Shown here: positions 37,683 through 46,211 of the stretch, piece by piece
Numbering within the stretch: the stretch's first letter is position 1
Layout of the letters: every line of letters starts with the position of its first letter
Origin: an uncultured Eubacteriales bacterium
Lineage (GTDB): Bacteria > Bacillota > Clostridia > Christensenellales > Borkfalkiaceae
Reading direction: 5' to 3'
Length of the DNA stretch: 64,000 nt
Assembly (NCBI GenBank): GCA_949288785.1
Contig: CASELQ010000012.1
Location: forward strand, 1-64,000
Notes under the pieces: model-generated
Told to the model about the DNA's origin: nothing
What the model saw: only the letters and a program-made list of their open reading frames with translations
The model's database searches: none
Position numbers and translations under genes: made by a program

Positions 37683-38669
37683 ATGCAGGACGTGGAAAAG
37701 ATCATAAAAGAGCGTGCCGCGTCGCTTTTAAAGAGCGGAGAAGCCGCAAGAGTGGTTGGCTGGAAAAAGGGCGAGTTTTACTTCGACCCCTCTCCCGCCG
37801 CGTTTGAAAGCGAAGAGCAGTTAAAGGACTTTGTGTATAACGGGTTCTGCGGCGCAAATCTTTCAAAGTATCTCATCGAAGCAAGCAAAAAGCCGGGCAA
37901 AACGGCGGTATTTTTAAAACCGTGCGATACGTACAGCTTAAACGAGCTTGTAAAGGAACATCGCGTAAAGCGCGAAAACGTAATCGCCATAGGCATAGAG
38001 TGCGGCGGCAAACTGGACGTTGAAAAGATAAAGGATAAAGGCGTTTTTGCCGTTACCTCCGTAACCGAGGAGGACGGGGGGAAGGTAAAAGTTTCTTCCC
38101 TTTACGGCGAGAACGAATTCGACAAGAAGGACGTACTGCTCATAAAGTGCTTTACCTGCAAAGGCAAGACCCACGTGGGCGTGGACGAAACCATAGTGGT
38201 AAATCCCGTGGAGGAGGCGCCCGAAAACAGGTTTGCGGAGGTTGAGCGCTTAGAGGCCATGACCGAGGAAGAGCGGTTTGCCTTCTGGAAGAGTGAACTT
38301 TCAAAGTGCATCCGCTGCAACGCCTGCCGCAACGTGTGCCCTGCGTGCTCGTGCGTGAAGTGCGTGTTCGACAATCCTCAGTCCGGCGTGGCGGCAAAAG
38401 CCAATGACGACGAGTTCGAAGAACAGTTATATCATATAATACGCGCTTTCCACGTTGCCGGGCGGTGCACGGACTGCGGAGAGTGCAGCAGGGTGTGCCC
38501 GCAGCGCATTCCTCTGCATCTGCTTAACCGCAAGTTCATAAAGGATATGAACGCCTGTTACGGAGAGTTTCAGGCGGGGGAATCGGCAGAGGGCAGAACG
38601 CCGCTTACCGATTACACCGAAAAGGACGTGGAGCCCAACAATATTTTCAGCGCGGGGGTGAAGAAATGA
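37683..38669 (+). CDS. FlxC-like 4Fe-4S dicluster protein (FrhB-related)
   Basis: 328-residue protein. Residues ~60-170 resemble the FrhB/FdhB fold ('VFLKPCDTYSLNELV', 'IKCFTCKGKTHVG'). A dicluster segment follows with 'CIRCNACRNVCPACSCVKC' (~210-228) and 'CTDCGECSRVCPQR' (~264). It links the NADH-oxidising FlxA/B pair to FlxD-HdrA by analogy with flxABCD-hdrABC loci of sulfate reducers. The stop overlaps the next start (ATGA, 38666). Subunit lettering is by analogy only. Confidence 0.75.
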   Translation: MQDVEKIIKERAASLLKSGEAARVVGWKKGEFYFDPSPAAFESEEQLKDFVYNGFCGANLSKYLIEASKKPGKTAVFLKPCDTYSLNELVKEHRVKRENVIAIGIECGGKLDVEKIKDKGVFAVTSVTEEDGGKVKVSSLYGENEFDKKDVLLIKCFTCKGKTHVGVDETIVVNPVEEAPENRFAEVERLEAMTEEERFAFWKSELSKCIRCNACRNVCPACSCVKCVFDNPQSGVAAKANDDEFEEQLYHIIRAFHVAGRCTDCGECSRVCPQRIPLHLLNRKFIKDMNACYGEFQAGESAEGRTPLTDYTEKDVEPNNIFSAGVKK

Positions 38670-39694
38670 TAAAGGTAAAAAATGCTGATATGGCGGCGGT
38701 TTACGCCGCCGTGGCGAAAAAAATGCCCCTGTTTTTGCCCGTGGAAAAGGCGGGGGAAGTAAATTACGGCCCGTGGGAAGAGGGCGCCAAAGTGCGCACA
38801 GACGTGCTTAAAACGGTAAAATCCGCCAAGGACTTCTTTTTCCCGCAGAGCGAAACCATGATGAAGTTCCGCACGGAAGGCAAAAACATAGAGATAGAGG
38901 ACGACAGGAAAGAGGTTGCTCCATTCGTGATATTCGGCGTGCGCGGGTGCGACTGCAAGTCCTTCGAGGTGCTGGACAACGTGTTTTTGCAGCAGCCGGT
39001 AGATACCTATTATCAGGCGAGAAGGAACGCCGCCATAATAGTAACCATGGCGTGCGCCCGCCCCGAAGAGAGCTGTTTTTGCAACGTATTCGGGATAGAT
39101 TCCGCCGCTCCGAAAGGGGACGTTACCTGCTGGCAGGACGAAGATTACACCTATTTTAACGCCAACACCGAAAAGGGCAACGCATTAATGGAAATAATCG
39201 CGCCCTTCGGCTCGCAGGGCGGCGAAGAGGCGGTTAAAGCCCGGCAGGAGCGCACGAGGGAAATCATGAAAAAACTGCCCTTTGCAAACCTGGACCTTTC
39301 CCGCTTTAAGCACGAGAACCTGAACGAACTGTTCGAAGCAAAGGAATGGGCGGAACTTTCCGAGGCGTGCATGGGCTGCGGCACCTGCACTTTCGTGTGC
39401 CCCACCTGCCAGTGCTTCGACATACGGGACTTCAAGACGGATAAGGGTGTCATCCGCTTCCGCTGCTGGGATTCCTGCATGTATTCGGACTTTACGCAGA
39501 TGGCGGCGGCAAACAGCCGTACCACTCAGCTTCAGCGTTTCCGCCAGAGGTTTATGCATAAGCTAGTGTACTATCCTTCGCAGTACGGCGGGCTGTATTC
39601 CTGCGTGGGGTGCGGCAGATGCGTGAACAAGTGCCCCCAGCGGTTAAATATTGTCAAAGTCATAAAGCGGTTAGGAGAAAAAGACAATGGTTAG
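38666..39694 (+). CDS. FlxB-like iron-sulfur subunit (sulfhydrogenase beta/AsrA type)
   Basis: 342-residue protein of the sulfhydrogenase-beta/anaerobic sulfite reductase A type. The N-terminal domain ('FFFPQSETMMKF', 'FGVRGCDCKSFEVLD') is followed by two [4Fe-4S] sets: 'CMGCGTCTFVCPTCQCFD' and 'CVGCGRCVNKCPQR'. It pairs with the adjacent FAD/NAD-binding subunit, with which it overlaps by 8 nt. It carries electrons from FlxA toward FlxC/FlxD. No nickel or siroheme ligands are seen, so it is not itself a terminal reductase. Confidence 0.85.
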   Translation: MIKVKNADMAAVYAAVAKKMPLFLPVEKAGEVNYGPWEEGAKVRTDVLKTVKSAKDFFFPQSETMMKFRTEGKNIEIEDDRKEVAPFVIFGVRGCDCKSFEVLDNVFLQQPVDTYYQARRNAAIIVTMACARPEESCFCNVFGIDSAAPKGDVTCWQDEDYTYFNANTEKGNALMEIIAPFGSQGGEEAVKARQERTREIMKKLPFANLDLSRFKHENLNELFEAKEWAELSEACMGCGTCTFVCPTCQCFDIRDFKTDKGVIRFRCWDSCMYSDFTQMAAANSRTTQLQRFRQRFMHKLVYYPSQYGGLYSCVGCGRCVNKCPQRLNIVKVIKRLGEKDNG

Positions 39695-40514
39695 CGAAAA
39701 TCTTATACCTAAAATAGGCGTTATCACCGATATAAGGAGGGACACGCCGGACGTTAAGACCTTCCGCGTGCTCACTACGGACGGGAAAAAGCCCTTCGAG
39801 CACCTGCCCGGTCAGTGCGCCATGCTCTCGATTCCGGGCGTGGGCGAGGCGATGTTTTCCATAACCTCTTCTCCCACCAACGAAGAATTTATGGAATTTT
39901 CCATTAAAAAATGCGGCTGCCTTACCGAAGTGCTGCACTCGCTGGAAGTAGGCCAGCAGGTTACGATAAGGGGGCCTTACGGCAAAAATTTCCCCGTGGA
40001 GGGCGAGTTCAGGGGCAAGGACCTGCTCTTTATAGCGGGCGGTATAGGGCTGGCTCCTTTACGCAGCGTTATTAACTACGTGCGCCATTACAGAAAGAAT
40101 TACGGCAAAGTGGTGGTTGTGTACGGCGCAAGGAGCAAGGACGACCTTGTGGACATAAACGAAATTCAGACGGAGTGGACAAGCGAACCCGATTTTCAGG
40201 TGTATCTGACGATTGACCGCCCCCAGGAAGGCTGGGACGGGCACGTGGGGTTTGTGCCCGCTTACGTAAAAGAACTGGGGCTGGACCCCGGTATGACGGC
40301 GGTGCTCTGCGGCCCGCCCATAATGATAAAGTTCACGCTTCAGGGGCTTTTGGAACTGGGGTTTGACAAGTCCCGCGTGTACACCACATTAGAACTTCGC
40401 ATGAAATGCGGCATAGGCAAGTGCGGAAGATGCAACGTGGGAGACAAATTCGTTTGCAAAGACGGACCCGTGTTCAGAATGGACGAACTCGATGAACTCC
40501 CCGACGAATATTGA
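39687..40514 (+). CDS. FlxA-like FAD/NAD(P)H-binding oxidoreductase
   Basis: 275-residue ferredoxin-NADP reductase-fold protein: an FAD-binding barrel ('PGQCAMLSIPGVGEAMFSI'), an NAD-binding half ('FIAGGIGLAPLRSVI', 'YGARSKDDLVD', 'VLCGPPIMIKFT') and a C-terminal [2Fe-2S] site ('MKCGIGKCGRCNVGDKFVC'), as in PyrK, HydG and AsrB. It should oxidise NADH (or NADPH) and feed the Flx-Hdr chain. The coenzyme preference cannot be told. TTAGGAG precedes the ATG. It closes the Flx set (D-C-B-A order). Confidence 0.9.
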   Translation: MVSENLIPKIGVITDIRRDTPDVKTFRVLTTDGKKPFEHLPGQCAMLSIPGVGEAMFSITSSPTNEEFMEFSIKKCGCLTEVLHSLEVGQQVTIRGPYGKNFPVEGEFRGKDLLFIAGGIGLAPLRSVINYVRHYRKNYGKVVVVYGARSKDDLVDINEIQTEWTSEPDFQVYLTIDRPQEGWDGHVGFVPAYVKELGLDPGMTAVLCGPPIMIKFTLQGLLELGFDKSRVYTTLELRMKCGIGKCGRCNVGDKFVCKDGPVFRMDELDELPDEY

Positions 40515-40532
40515 TTTTTAAGGAGAATACTC

Positions 40533-41207
40533 ATGGAAAACTTTGTGAACGTATATTTTTTCGGTAAAAAGTACCGCGTGCCGGAAAGTCTTACCATAAT
40601 GAAGGCTATGGAATACGCGGGTTATCAGTTAGTGCGCGGGTGCGGTTGCAGGAACGGTTTCTGCGGCGCGTGCGCCACCATTTACCGCATACACGGCAAA
40701 CAGGAGTTAAAGACCTGCCTTGCCTGTCAGACCCAGGTAGAGGAAGGTATGTACGTGGCAACGCTGCCCTTCTTCCCGCTCGTGAAGCAGGTGTACGACA
40801 TAGAAAAGGTAAAACCCACCGAGCAGATCATGATGCAGCTCTATCCCGAAATTTATTCCTGCATAGGCTGCAACGCCTGCACCAAGGGCTGCCCGCAGGG
40901 GCTTAACGTTATGCAGTACATAGCTTACGCTCAGCGCGGCGAATACAAAAAGTGCGCGGACGAGAGTTTTGACTGCGTTATGTGCGGCATATGTTCTTCC
41001 CGCTGCCCGGCAGGCATTTCCCACCCGCAGGTGGCTGAACTTGCAAGGCGGCTGTACGGCAAGTATATCGCGCCGGAGTCAAAGCACCTCACAAAGCGTG
41101 TGGAAGAGATAGAGCGCGGGGACTTTAAGGCGCTTATAGAGGGCGTTATGAATAAGCCCGTTGAAGAGTTGAAAGAGCTTTACAATCACAGAGATATAGA
41201 GAAATAA
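40533..41207 (+). CDS. Fumarate reductase iron-sulfur subunit (FrdB/TfrB-like)
   Basis: 224-residue iron-sulfur protein. The N-terminal plant-type [2Fe-2S] domain is 'RGCGCRNGFCGACATIYR' with a last Cys in 'LKTCLACQ'. The C-terminal helical domain has two full [4Fe-4S] sets, 'CIGCNACTKGCPQG' and 'CVMCGICSSRCPAG'. Classical FrdB has one [4Fe-4S] and one [3Fe-4S], so this C-terminus is closer to HdrC and to archaeal thiol:fumarate reductase B, minus TfrB's CCG domains. Those CCG domains are supplied by the separate hdrB. No SdhC/FrdC membrane anchor is present anywhere in the window. AAGGAG precedes the ATG. Confidence 0.85.
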   Translation: MENFVNVYFFGKKYRVPESLTIMKAMEYAGYQLVRGCGCRNGFCGACATIYRIHGKQELKTCLACQTQVEEGMYVATLPFFPLVKQVYDIEKVKPTEQIMMQLYPEIYSCIGCNACTKGCPQGLNVMQYIAYAQRGEYKKCADESFDCVMCGICSSRCPAGISHPQVAELARRLYGKYIAPESKHLTKRVEEIERGDFKALIEGVMNKPVEELKELYNHRDIEK

Positions 41208-41218
41208 GGAGACGAGTT

Positions 41219-42823
41219 ATGTACCATTATACCGAAGAACAGTTGCAGTCGATGAAAAAAGTCGAGCAAACGCGGGCGGAGCGGCTCAACACTTTATTTG
41301 GGCGTATGTCTGCCGAGGAAAAGGACGCGGTACTCAAAGAGAATCATCCCGATTATATAGAAAGCGCTTACGAAACCCTTAAAATGGGCCCCAACAAAGG
41401 GGATAAGGTGCTGCACGAACTCGCCGACCTTTTGCAGGGCAGACCCCGCATCAACGATTATAAGGCGGATTTAAAGCACCCCGATTACGACGTGGACGTG
41501 CTGGTAATAGGCGGCGGCGGCGCGGGTTCTTCCGCGGCAATCACCGCGCACGCGGCGGGCGCGAACGTAATGATAGTTACAAAACTGCGCATAGGGGACG
41601 CAAACACCATGATGGCGGAAGGCGGCATACAGGCAGCCGACAAGGAAAACGACAGCCCCGCCATTCATTATCTGGATGCGTTCGGCGGCGGGCATTTTGC
41701 CGCCAAGCACGAGCTTTTATATAAACTCGTGAACGACGCGCCCGGCGCCATAAAGTGGCTCAACGACCTGGGAGTTATGTTCGACAAGGCGCCGGACGGC
41801 ACCATGATAACCACCCACGGCGGCGGCACTTCGAGAAAGCGTATGCACGCCTGCAAGGACTATTCGGGCGCGGAGATAATGCGCACTTTAAGGGACGAAG
41901 TTTTAAACCGCAACATCCCCGTAGTGGACTTTACCGCCGCCATCGAAATTATTAAGGACGATAAGGGCTGCGCATGCGGCGCGGTGCTTCTCAATATGGA
42001 GACCAAGGAAGTACTCGTGGCAAAGGCCAAAACGGTCATAATCGCAACTGGCGGCGCGGGCAGGCTGCACTATCAGGGCTTCCCCACCTCAAACCATTAC
42101 GGCGCCACGGCGGACGGGCTGGTGCTTGCTTATCGCGCGGGCGCAAAACTGCTGTATGCCGATACTTTGCAGTATCACCCCACCGGCGTTGCGGAACCCA
42201 CCCAGATTTTCGGCGCGCTCGTAACCGAAAAAGTGAGATCTCTCGGCGCTCAGCTCGTGAATGCGGACGGCAACGCGTTTGTATATTCGCTCGAAACGAG
42301 GGACGTTACCGCTTCCGCCATAATAAGGGAATGCAACAAGCGCGGCAAGGGCGTAAAGACTACGGACGGAGTTGGCGTTTGGCTGGATACCCCGATGATA
42401 GAGGCTCTGGGCGGAGAGGGCACAATTGAAAAGAGGATCCCCGCAATGCTCAGAATGTTTTCAAAGTACGGCATAGATATAAGAAAGGAACCCATCCTCG
42501 TATATCCCACGCTGCACTATCAGAACGGCGGTATAGACATTGCCGAGGACGGGCAGAGTGGGGTTGAGAACCTGTTCGTTGCGGGCGAAGCGGTAGGAGG
42601 CATTCACGGCAGAAACAGGCTTATGGGCAACTCCCTGCTGGACGTTATAGTGTTCGGCAGAAACGCCGGCAAACACGCCGCCGAAAAGGCTAAGAGCGTT
42701 ACTGTGGGCAAACTTTCGCTTGCGCACGTAAAGGAATTTGAAAAAGAGCTTGCCGCCGCGGGCATCAAACCCAAGGTAAGTTCGCCGCGTATCCTTCCCG
42801 ATTACAGAAGAAAGGATATGTAA
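41219..42823 (+). CDS. Fumarate reductase flavoprotein subunit (FrdA/TfrA-like)
   Basis: 534-residue flavoprotein of the succinate dehydrogenase/fumarate reductase/L-aspartate oxidase family. FAD motif 'VLVIGGGGAGSSAAITA' (~93-109), 'GDANTMMAEGGIQAAD' (flavin and His region), 'HGGGTSRKRMHA', 'YADTLQYHPTGVAEP', the probable catalytic Arg in 'SLETRDVTASAI', and 'GRNRLMGNSLLDVIVFGR' near the end. No Tat or Sec signal, so it works in the cytoplasm. L-aspartate oxidase is excluded as main role because no NAD-synthesis genes adjoin and frdB is its neighbour (12-nt gap). I infer fumarate reduction to succinate. Confidence 0.85.
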   Translation: MYHYTEEQLQSMKKVEQTRAERLNTLFGRMSAEEKDAVLKENHPDYIESAYETLKMGPNKGDKVLHELADLLQGRPRINDYKADLKHPDYDVDVLVIGGGGAGSSAAITAHAAGANVMIVTKLRIGDANTMMAEGGIQAADKENDSPAIHYLDAFGGGHFAAKHELLYKLVNDAPGAIKWLNDLGVMFDKAPDGTMITTHGGGTSRKRMHACKDYSGAEIMRTLRDEVLNRNIPVVDFTAAIEIIKDDKGCACGAVLLNMETKEVLVAKAKTVIIATGGAGRLHYQGFPTSNHYGATADGLVLAYRAGAKLLYADTLQYHPTGVAEPTQIFGALVTEKVRSLGAQLVNADGNAFVYSLETRDVTASAIIRECNKRGKGVKTTDGVGVWLDTPMIEALGGEGTIEKRIPAMLRMFSKYGIDIRKEPILVYPTLHYQNGGIDIAEDGQSGVENLFVAGEAVGGIHGRNRLMGNSLLDVIVFGRNAGKHAAEKAKSVTVGKLSLAHVKEFEKELAAAGIKPKVSSPRILPDYRRKDM

Positions 42824-42891
42824 GCGCGGGTTTTACTGCAAACTAAACGGGAAAGTACGGGCGGTAAGCCCGGGTTTATAAGGAGATTAAG

Positions 42892-44379
42892 ATGGAAAAA
42901 GATGTAACTCAGCCCGCTTCGGCTGAAAGCACCGAACAGGCTGTGCAGGCGGAAAATACGGCGGAAAACACCGCCGCGCCCTCTGAAAAGGGCGGTGCTC
43001 CTGAGGGCGGCGCACCCAAAAAGAAGAGCCTTAAATGGCTGTGGATAACGCTTGCCGTTTTAATTGCGGCGGGTATTGCCGCCTGGTGCATAGTGTGCGC
43101 GCTGAAAGTAGAGGAAGGCAGCGGCGTGGAAGCGGCGTTCAACGTAAGCGAAGTGATAGCCCTTTTAACGGGAATGTTCATCGTGGCGTTTTTGGGATAT
43201 ATGCTCGGGCGTATTACCATAAAGGGCGTTTCGCTGGGTACTGCCGGCGTGTTTTTGGTGGCAATACTTTTCGGGTATCTCTGCACGCTGCCATGGCTTA
43301 AAAACGTGCCCATATTCGACGTATTCTATATGGAGAACACCGAATCCACCCTCAACGGGTATTTCGAGGACATAGTGCAGAATATCGGGCTTATACTGTT
43401 CGTGGCGGCGGTAGGCTTTATAGCGGGACCGAGTTTTTTCAAAAACCTGAGAAAGAACGCCAAGTCTTACGTGCTTTTGGGGCTTATCATAATAATATCG
43501 GGCGGCGTTATAGCGGCGCTGTTCACGATCATCCCCGGTATTACCCCGGAATTTTCGGCGGGCATACTTTCGGGCGCTCTTACCACGACTCCCGGGTTTT
43601 CGGCGGCAAAGGAGGCGGCTGCGGAAAACCTGAGAAATTCGGTTACTCTGGGGCACGCCATAGCTTATCCCTTCGGGGTGGTGGGCGTGGTGCTGTTCGT
43701 GCAACTTATGCCCAAGTTCCTTAAAGCCGATATGAACAAGGAAAGAACGCTGCTTTCCGCCGGGAAACAGGAGCTGCGCGTAAAGAGAGAGGGTCTGTTG
43801 GTGGGCGATTCTTTCGGGCTTACTCCTTTCTCGCTTGCCGTGATATGCGGCATAGCGCTGGGTTCTATCACCATTCCGCTCACGGGCGCCGGGTATGACG
43901 GGGCGTGTTTCTCGCTCGGCAATACGGGCGGCGTGCTCATAATGTGCCTTATCTTCGGGCATTTCGGCAGGATAGGCAAACTTTCGCTGGAAGTGCCGGA
44001 AAAGACCATAAAGTCCTTCCGTGAGTTCGGGCTTATGCTCTTCCTCATCGGCGCGGGCGTTTCGGGCGGCGTAAGTCTCGTAAGCGAGATAGGCAAATCG
44101 GAACTGGGCGGCTGGATAGTGCTTTACGGTTTTATTGCCGGCGTACTGATGACGGTGATACCTATGTTCATAGGTTTCTTCATTGCAAAGAAGTGGCTCA
44201 AAATATCCCTCTTAAACAACCTCGGCTCCATCACGGGCGGTATGACCAGTACTCCCGCGCTCGGCACGCTCATAAACGTGGCGGGTACCGACGACGTGGC
44301 TTCCGCCTACGCGGCAACCTATCCGATTGCGCTGGTTTCGGTAGTGCTCGTATCACAATTCCTTGTGATATTGCTCTGA
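42892..44379 (+). CDS. AspT/YidE-family transporter, candidate succinate or dicarboxylate carrier
   Basis: 495-residue membrane protein of the aspartate:alanine exchanger family, with about ten hydrophobic segments. The duplicated family motif appears as 'GILSGALTTTPGFSAAKEAA' and 'LGSITGGMTSTPALGTLIN'. The N-terminal ~45 residues are an unusual Ala/Glu-rich cytoplasmic tail. Characterised relatives exchange aspartate/alanine or, in SucE of corynebacteria, export succinate. Directly after the fumarate reductase genes (68-nt gap, AAGGAG), succinate export or fumarate/succinate exchange is the natural guess. Terminator at 44389. Confidence 0.8.
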   Translation: MEKDVTQPASAESTEQAVQAENTAENTAAPSEKGGAPEGGAPKKKSLKWLWITLAVLIAAGIAAWCIVCALKVEEGSGVEAAFNVSEVIALLTGMFIVAFLGYMLGRITIKGVSLGTAGVFLVAILFGYLCTLPWLKNVPIFDVFYMENTESTLNGYFEDIVQNIGLILFVAAVGFIAGPSFFKNLRKNAKSYVLLGLIIIISGGVIAALFTIIPGITPEFSAGILSGALTTTPGFSAAKEAAAENLRNSVTLGHAIAYPFGVVGVVLFVQLMPKFLKADMNKERTLLSAGKQELRVKREGLLVGDSFGLTPFSLAVICGIALGSITIPLTGAGYDGACFSLGNTGGVLIMCLIFGHFGRIGKLSLEVPEKTIKSFREFGLMLFLIGAGVSGGVSLVSEIGKSELGGWIVLYGFIAGVLMTVIPMFIGFFIAKKWLKISLLNNLGSITGGMTSTPALGTLINVAGTDDVASAYAATYPIALVSVVLVSQFLVILL

Positions 44380-44388
44380 TTGTTTCGT

Positions 44389-44418
44389 GCGCCGCGTAAT
44401 CACGCGGCGCTCTTTTTT
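44389..44418 (+). terminator. Intrinsic terminator of the Hdr-Flx-Frd operon
   Basis: GCGCCGCGT, loop AATC, ACGCGGCGC, then TCTTTTTT. It ends the ten-gene message. Confidence 0.92.
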
Positions 44419-44461
44419 ACAGGCGCTTTGCAGGCAGGAAAGCGCGCTCGGTTAGAAATTT

Positions 44462-44489
44462 TTGATAAAGATTGCAATCGGGGTTTAAT
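44462..44489 (+). promoter_or_regulatory. Probable promoter of the [FeFe] hydrogenase
   Basis: TTGATA, 16-bp spacer, TTTAAT, leaving a ~110-nt A/T-rich leader before 44607. Confidence 0.5.
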
Positions 44490-44606
44490 AAATTGCAGCA
44501 GGTTAAGGGAAAACGGACATAACCGGCGTAAATATATATAACGTAAATATAAAGTAATTCAATAACCATACTTATCTTAAACGGATAAAGAGGAAAGTCA
44601 GTTAGT

Positions 44607-46040
44607 ATGAGAAAGTTCGATACCAAGGTTCAATATCTCAAATACAAAGTGTTGCGCGAAGTGGCAAGGGAGGCATGGAATGACAGTCTTGCAAAGAACG
44701 CCATTAACATTCCCAACGTAATAGTCCCCGGGAAAGTGCCGAGCATGCGCTGCTGCGTGTACAAGGAGCGCGCCATTCTGGCAGAGCGGGTAAAACTTGC
44801 CATGAGCGACTGTTCGGAGCCGGGCAACGTAATTCAGGTGATAGACATCGCCTGCGACGAGTGCCCCATGGGCGGTTACGAAGTAACCGACGCATGCCGC
44901 GGCTGTCTTGCGCACAGGTGCGAGGACGCGTGCCGTGTGGGCGCCATCACGTTTGACGAGCATCAGAAGGCGCATATCGACAAGACCAAGTGCGTGGAGT
45001 GCGGCGCATGCGCCAAGGTGTGCCCTTACAGCGCTATATTGAATTACAAACGCCCCTGCCAGACGGCTTGTAAGATAAAAGCCATTTCAATGGACGAGAA
45101 TAAGGCCGCCAAGATAGACGACAGCAAGTGCATTGCCTGCGGGGCGTGCGTGTATCAGTGTCCCTGGGGCGCCATAACCGATAAATCTTTTATAGTGAAC
45201 GCCATAGAGATCTTAAAGGGGAGCGAGAACAACACCAAGTACAGGACTTTCGCCGTGGTAGCGCCCTCTATATCCAGTCAGTTTTCATATGCGAAACTGG
45301 GGCAGGTGATAACGGGCATAAAGCAGCTTGGGTTTGACAGGGTGATGGAGGCGGCTCTCGGCGCGGATATGGTGGCCAAAGCCGAGTCCGAAGAACTTGC
45401 CGAAAAGGGCTTTCTCACAAGTTCGTGCTGCCCGGCGTTCGTAGATTACGTTAAAAAGAGTTTTCCGGACCTGGTGCCGTTTATCTCGCACAATCTTTCG
45501 CCCATGGCGACCATAGCAAAGTTTATAAAGGACAGGGTGAAGGGGGCAAAAGTCATATTCATAGGGCCGTGTACCGCCAAAAAGGCGGAGGTTAAAAGCG
45601 ACCCCGTAAAGCCGTATGTGGACGTTGCAATAACTTTTGAAGAGTTGCAGGCGCTTTTTGACAGTAGGGATATCGATATTACGACGCTTGCGGAAAGTTC
45701 GCTTGACAACGCCTCTTATTTCGGCAGGATATTCGCCCGCTGCGGCGGCCTTGCGGACGCCGTTGCCGAAGGGCTTAAAGAGCAGGGCTATACGGACTTT
45801 GAGTTAAAGCCCGTTTCCTGCGACGGGATAGAACAGTGCAAGATAGCTCTTCTGAAAAAGAGCAAAAACCTTTCGGACGCCAATTTTATAGAAGGTATGG
45901 CATGCCTTGGCGGCTGCGTGGGCGGCGCGGGCTGCCTTACTCACGGGGAAAAGAACAAGGTGGCGGTAGATAATTTCGGCAAAAAGGCCAGAGAAAAAAC
46001 CATACTTTCCGCCGTTTCGGATATTGAAAAGGATATCTGA
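44607..46040 (+). CDS. [FeFe] hydrogenase, group B-like
   Basis: 477-residue monomeric-type [FeFe] hydrogenase (2H+ + 2e- to H2). H-cluster motifs: 'TSCCPAF' (~271), 'GPCTAKKAE' (~320) and 'EGMACLGGCVGGAG' (~429). 'PCTAKKAE' replaces MPCxxKxxE and a Gly-Ala-Gly loop replaces GGGxP, both pointing to group B rather than the classic group A. The N-terminus carries 'CRGCLAHRCEDAC', 'CVECGACAKVCP' and 'CIACGACVYQCPWG', i.e. several [4Fe-4S] clusters for ferredoxin electrons. It has no maturase genes nearby and its own promoter. It may reoxidise the ferredoxin reduced by the Hdr-Flx system. Confidence 0.92.
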   Translation: MRKFDTKVQYLKYKVLREVAREAWNDSLAKNAINIPNVIVPGKVPSMRCCVYKERAILAERVKLAMSDCSEPGNVIQVIDIACDECPMGGYEVTDACRGCLAHRCEDACRVGAITFDEHQKAHIDKTKCVECGACAKVCPYSAILNYKRPCQTACKIKAISMDENKAAKIDDSKCIACGACVYQCPWGAITDKSFIVNAIEILKGSENNTKYRTFAVVAPSISSQFSYAKLGQVITGIKQLGFDRVMEAALGADMVAKAESEELAEKGFLTSSCCPAFVDYVKKSFPDLVPFISHNLSPMATIAKFIKDRVKGAKVIFIGPCTAKKAEVKSDPVKPYVDVAITFEELQALFDSRDIDITTLAESSLDNASYFGRIFARCGGLADAVAEGLKEQGYTDFELKPVSCDGIEQCKIALLKKSKNLSDANFIEGMACLGGCVGGAGCLTHGEKNKVAVDNFGKKAREKTILSAVSDIEKDI

Positions 46041-46211
46041 GGGCGGGCTTAATAAAGAGCGTTTATAAAAGAACGCGGGGCCGGCACCGCCGGCAGATCG
46101 TATACGGCTGCAAGGCGTGTAAGCAGCGCATATAAAAGCGGCTCCGAACGTAATCGCGATTCCCGCAATCTGCATAACTGGTTTTTAAGCAACGGGAAAA
46201 CATTGCTCCCG

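Noticed and set aside
44607-46040. Hydrogenase as a classic group A bifurcating enzyme
   Set aside because: The H-cluster motifs deviate from group A, and no HydB/HydC NADH-linked partner genes adjoin it.
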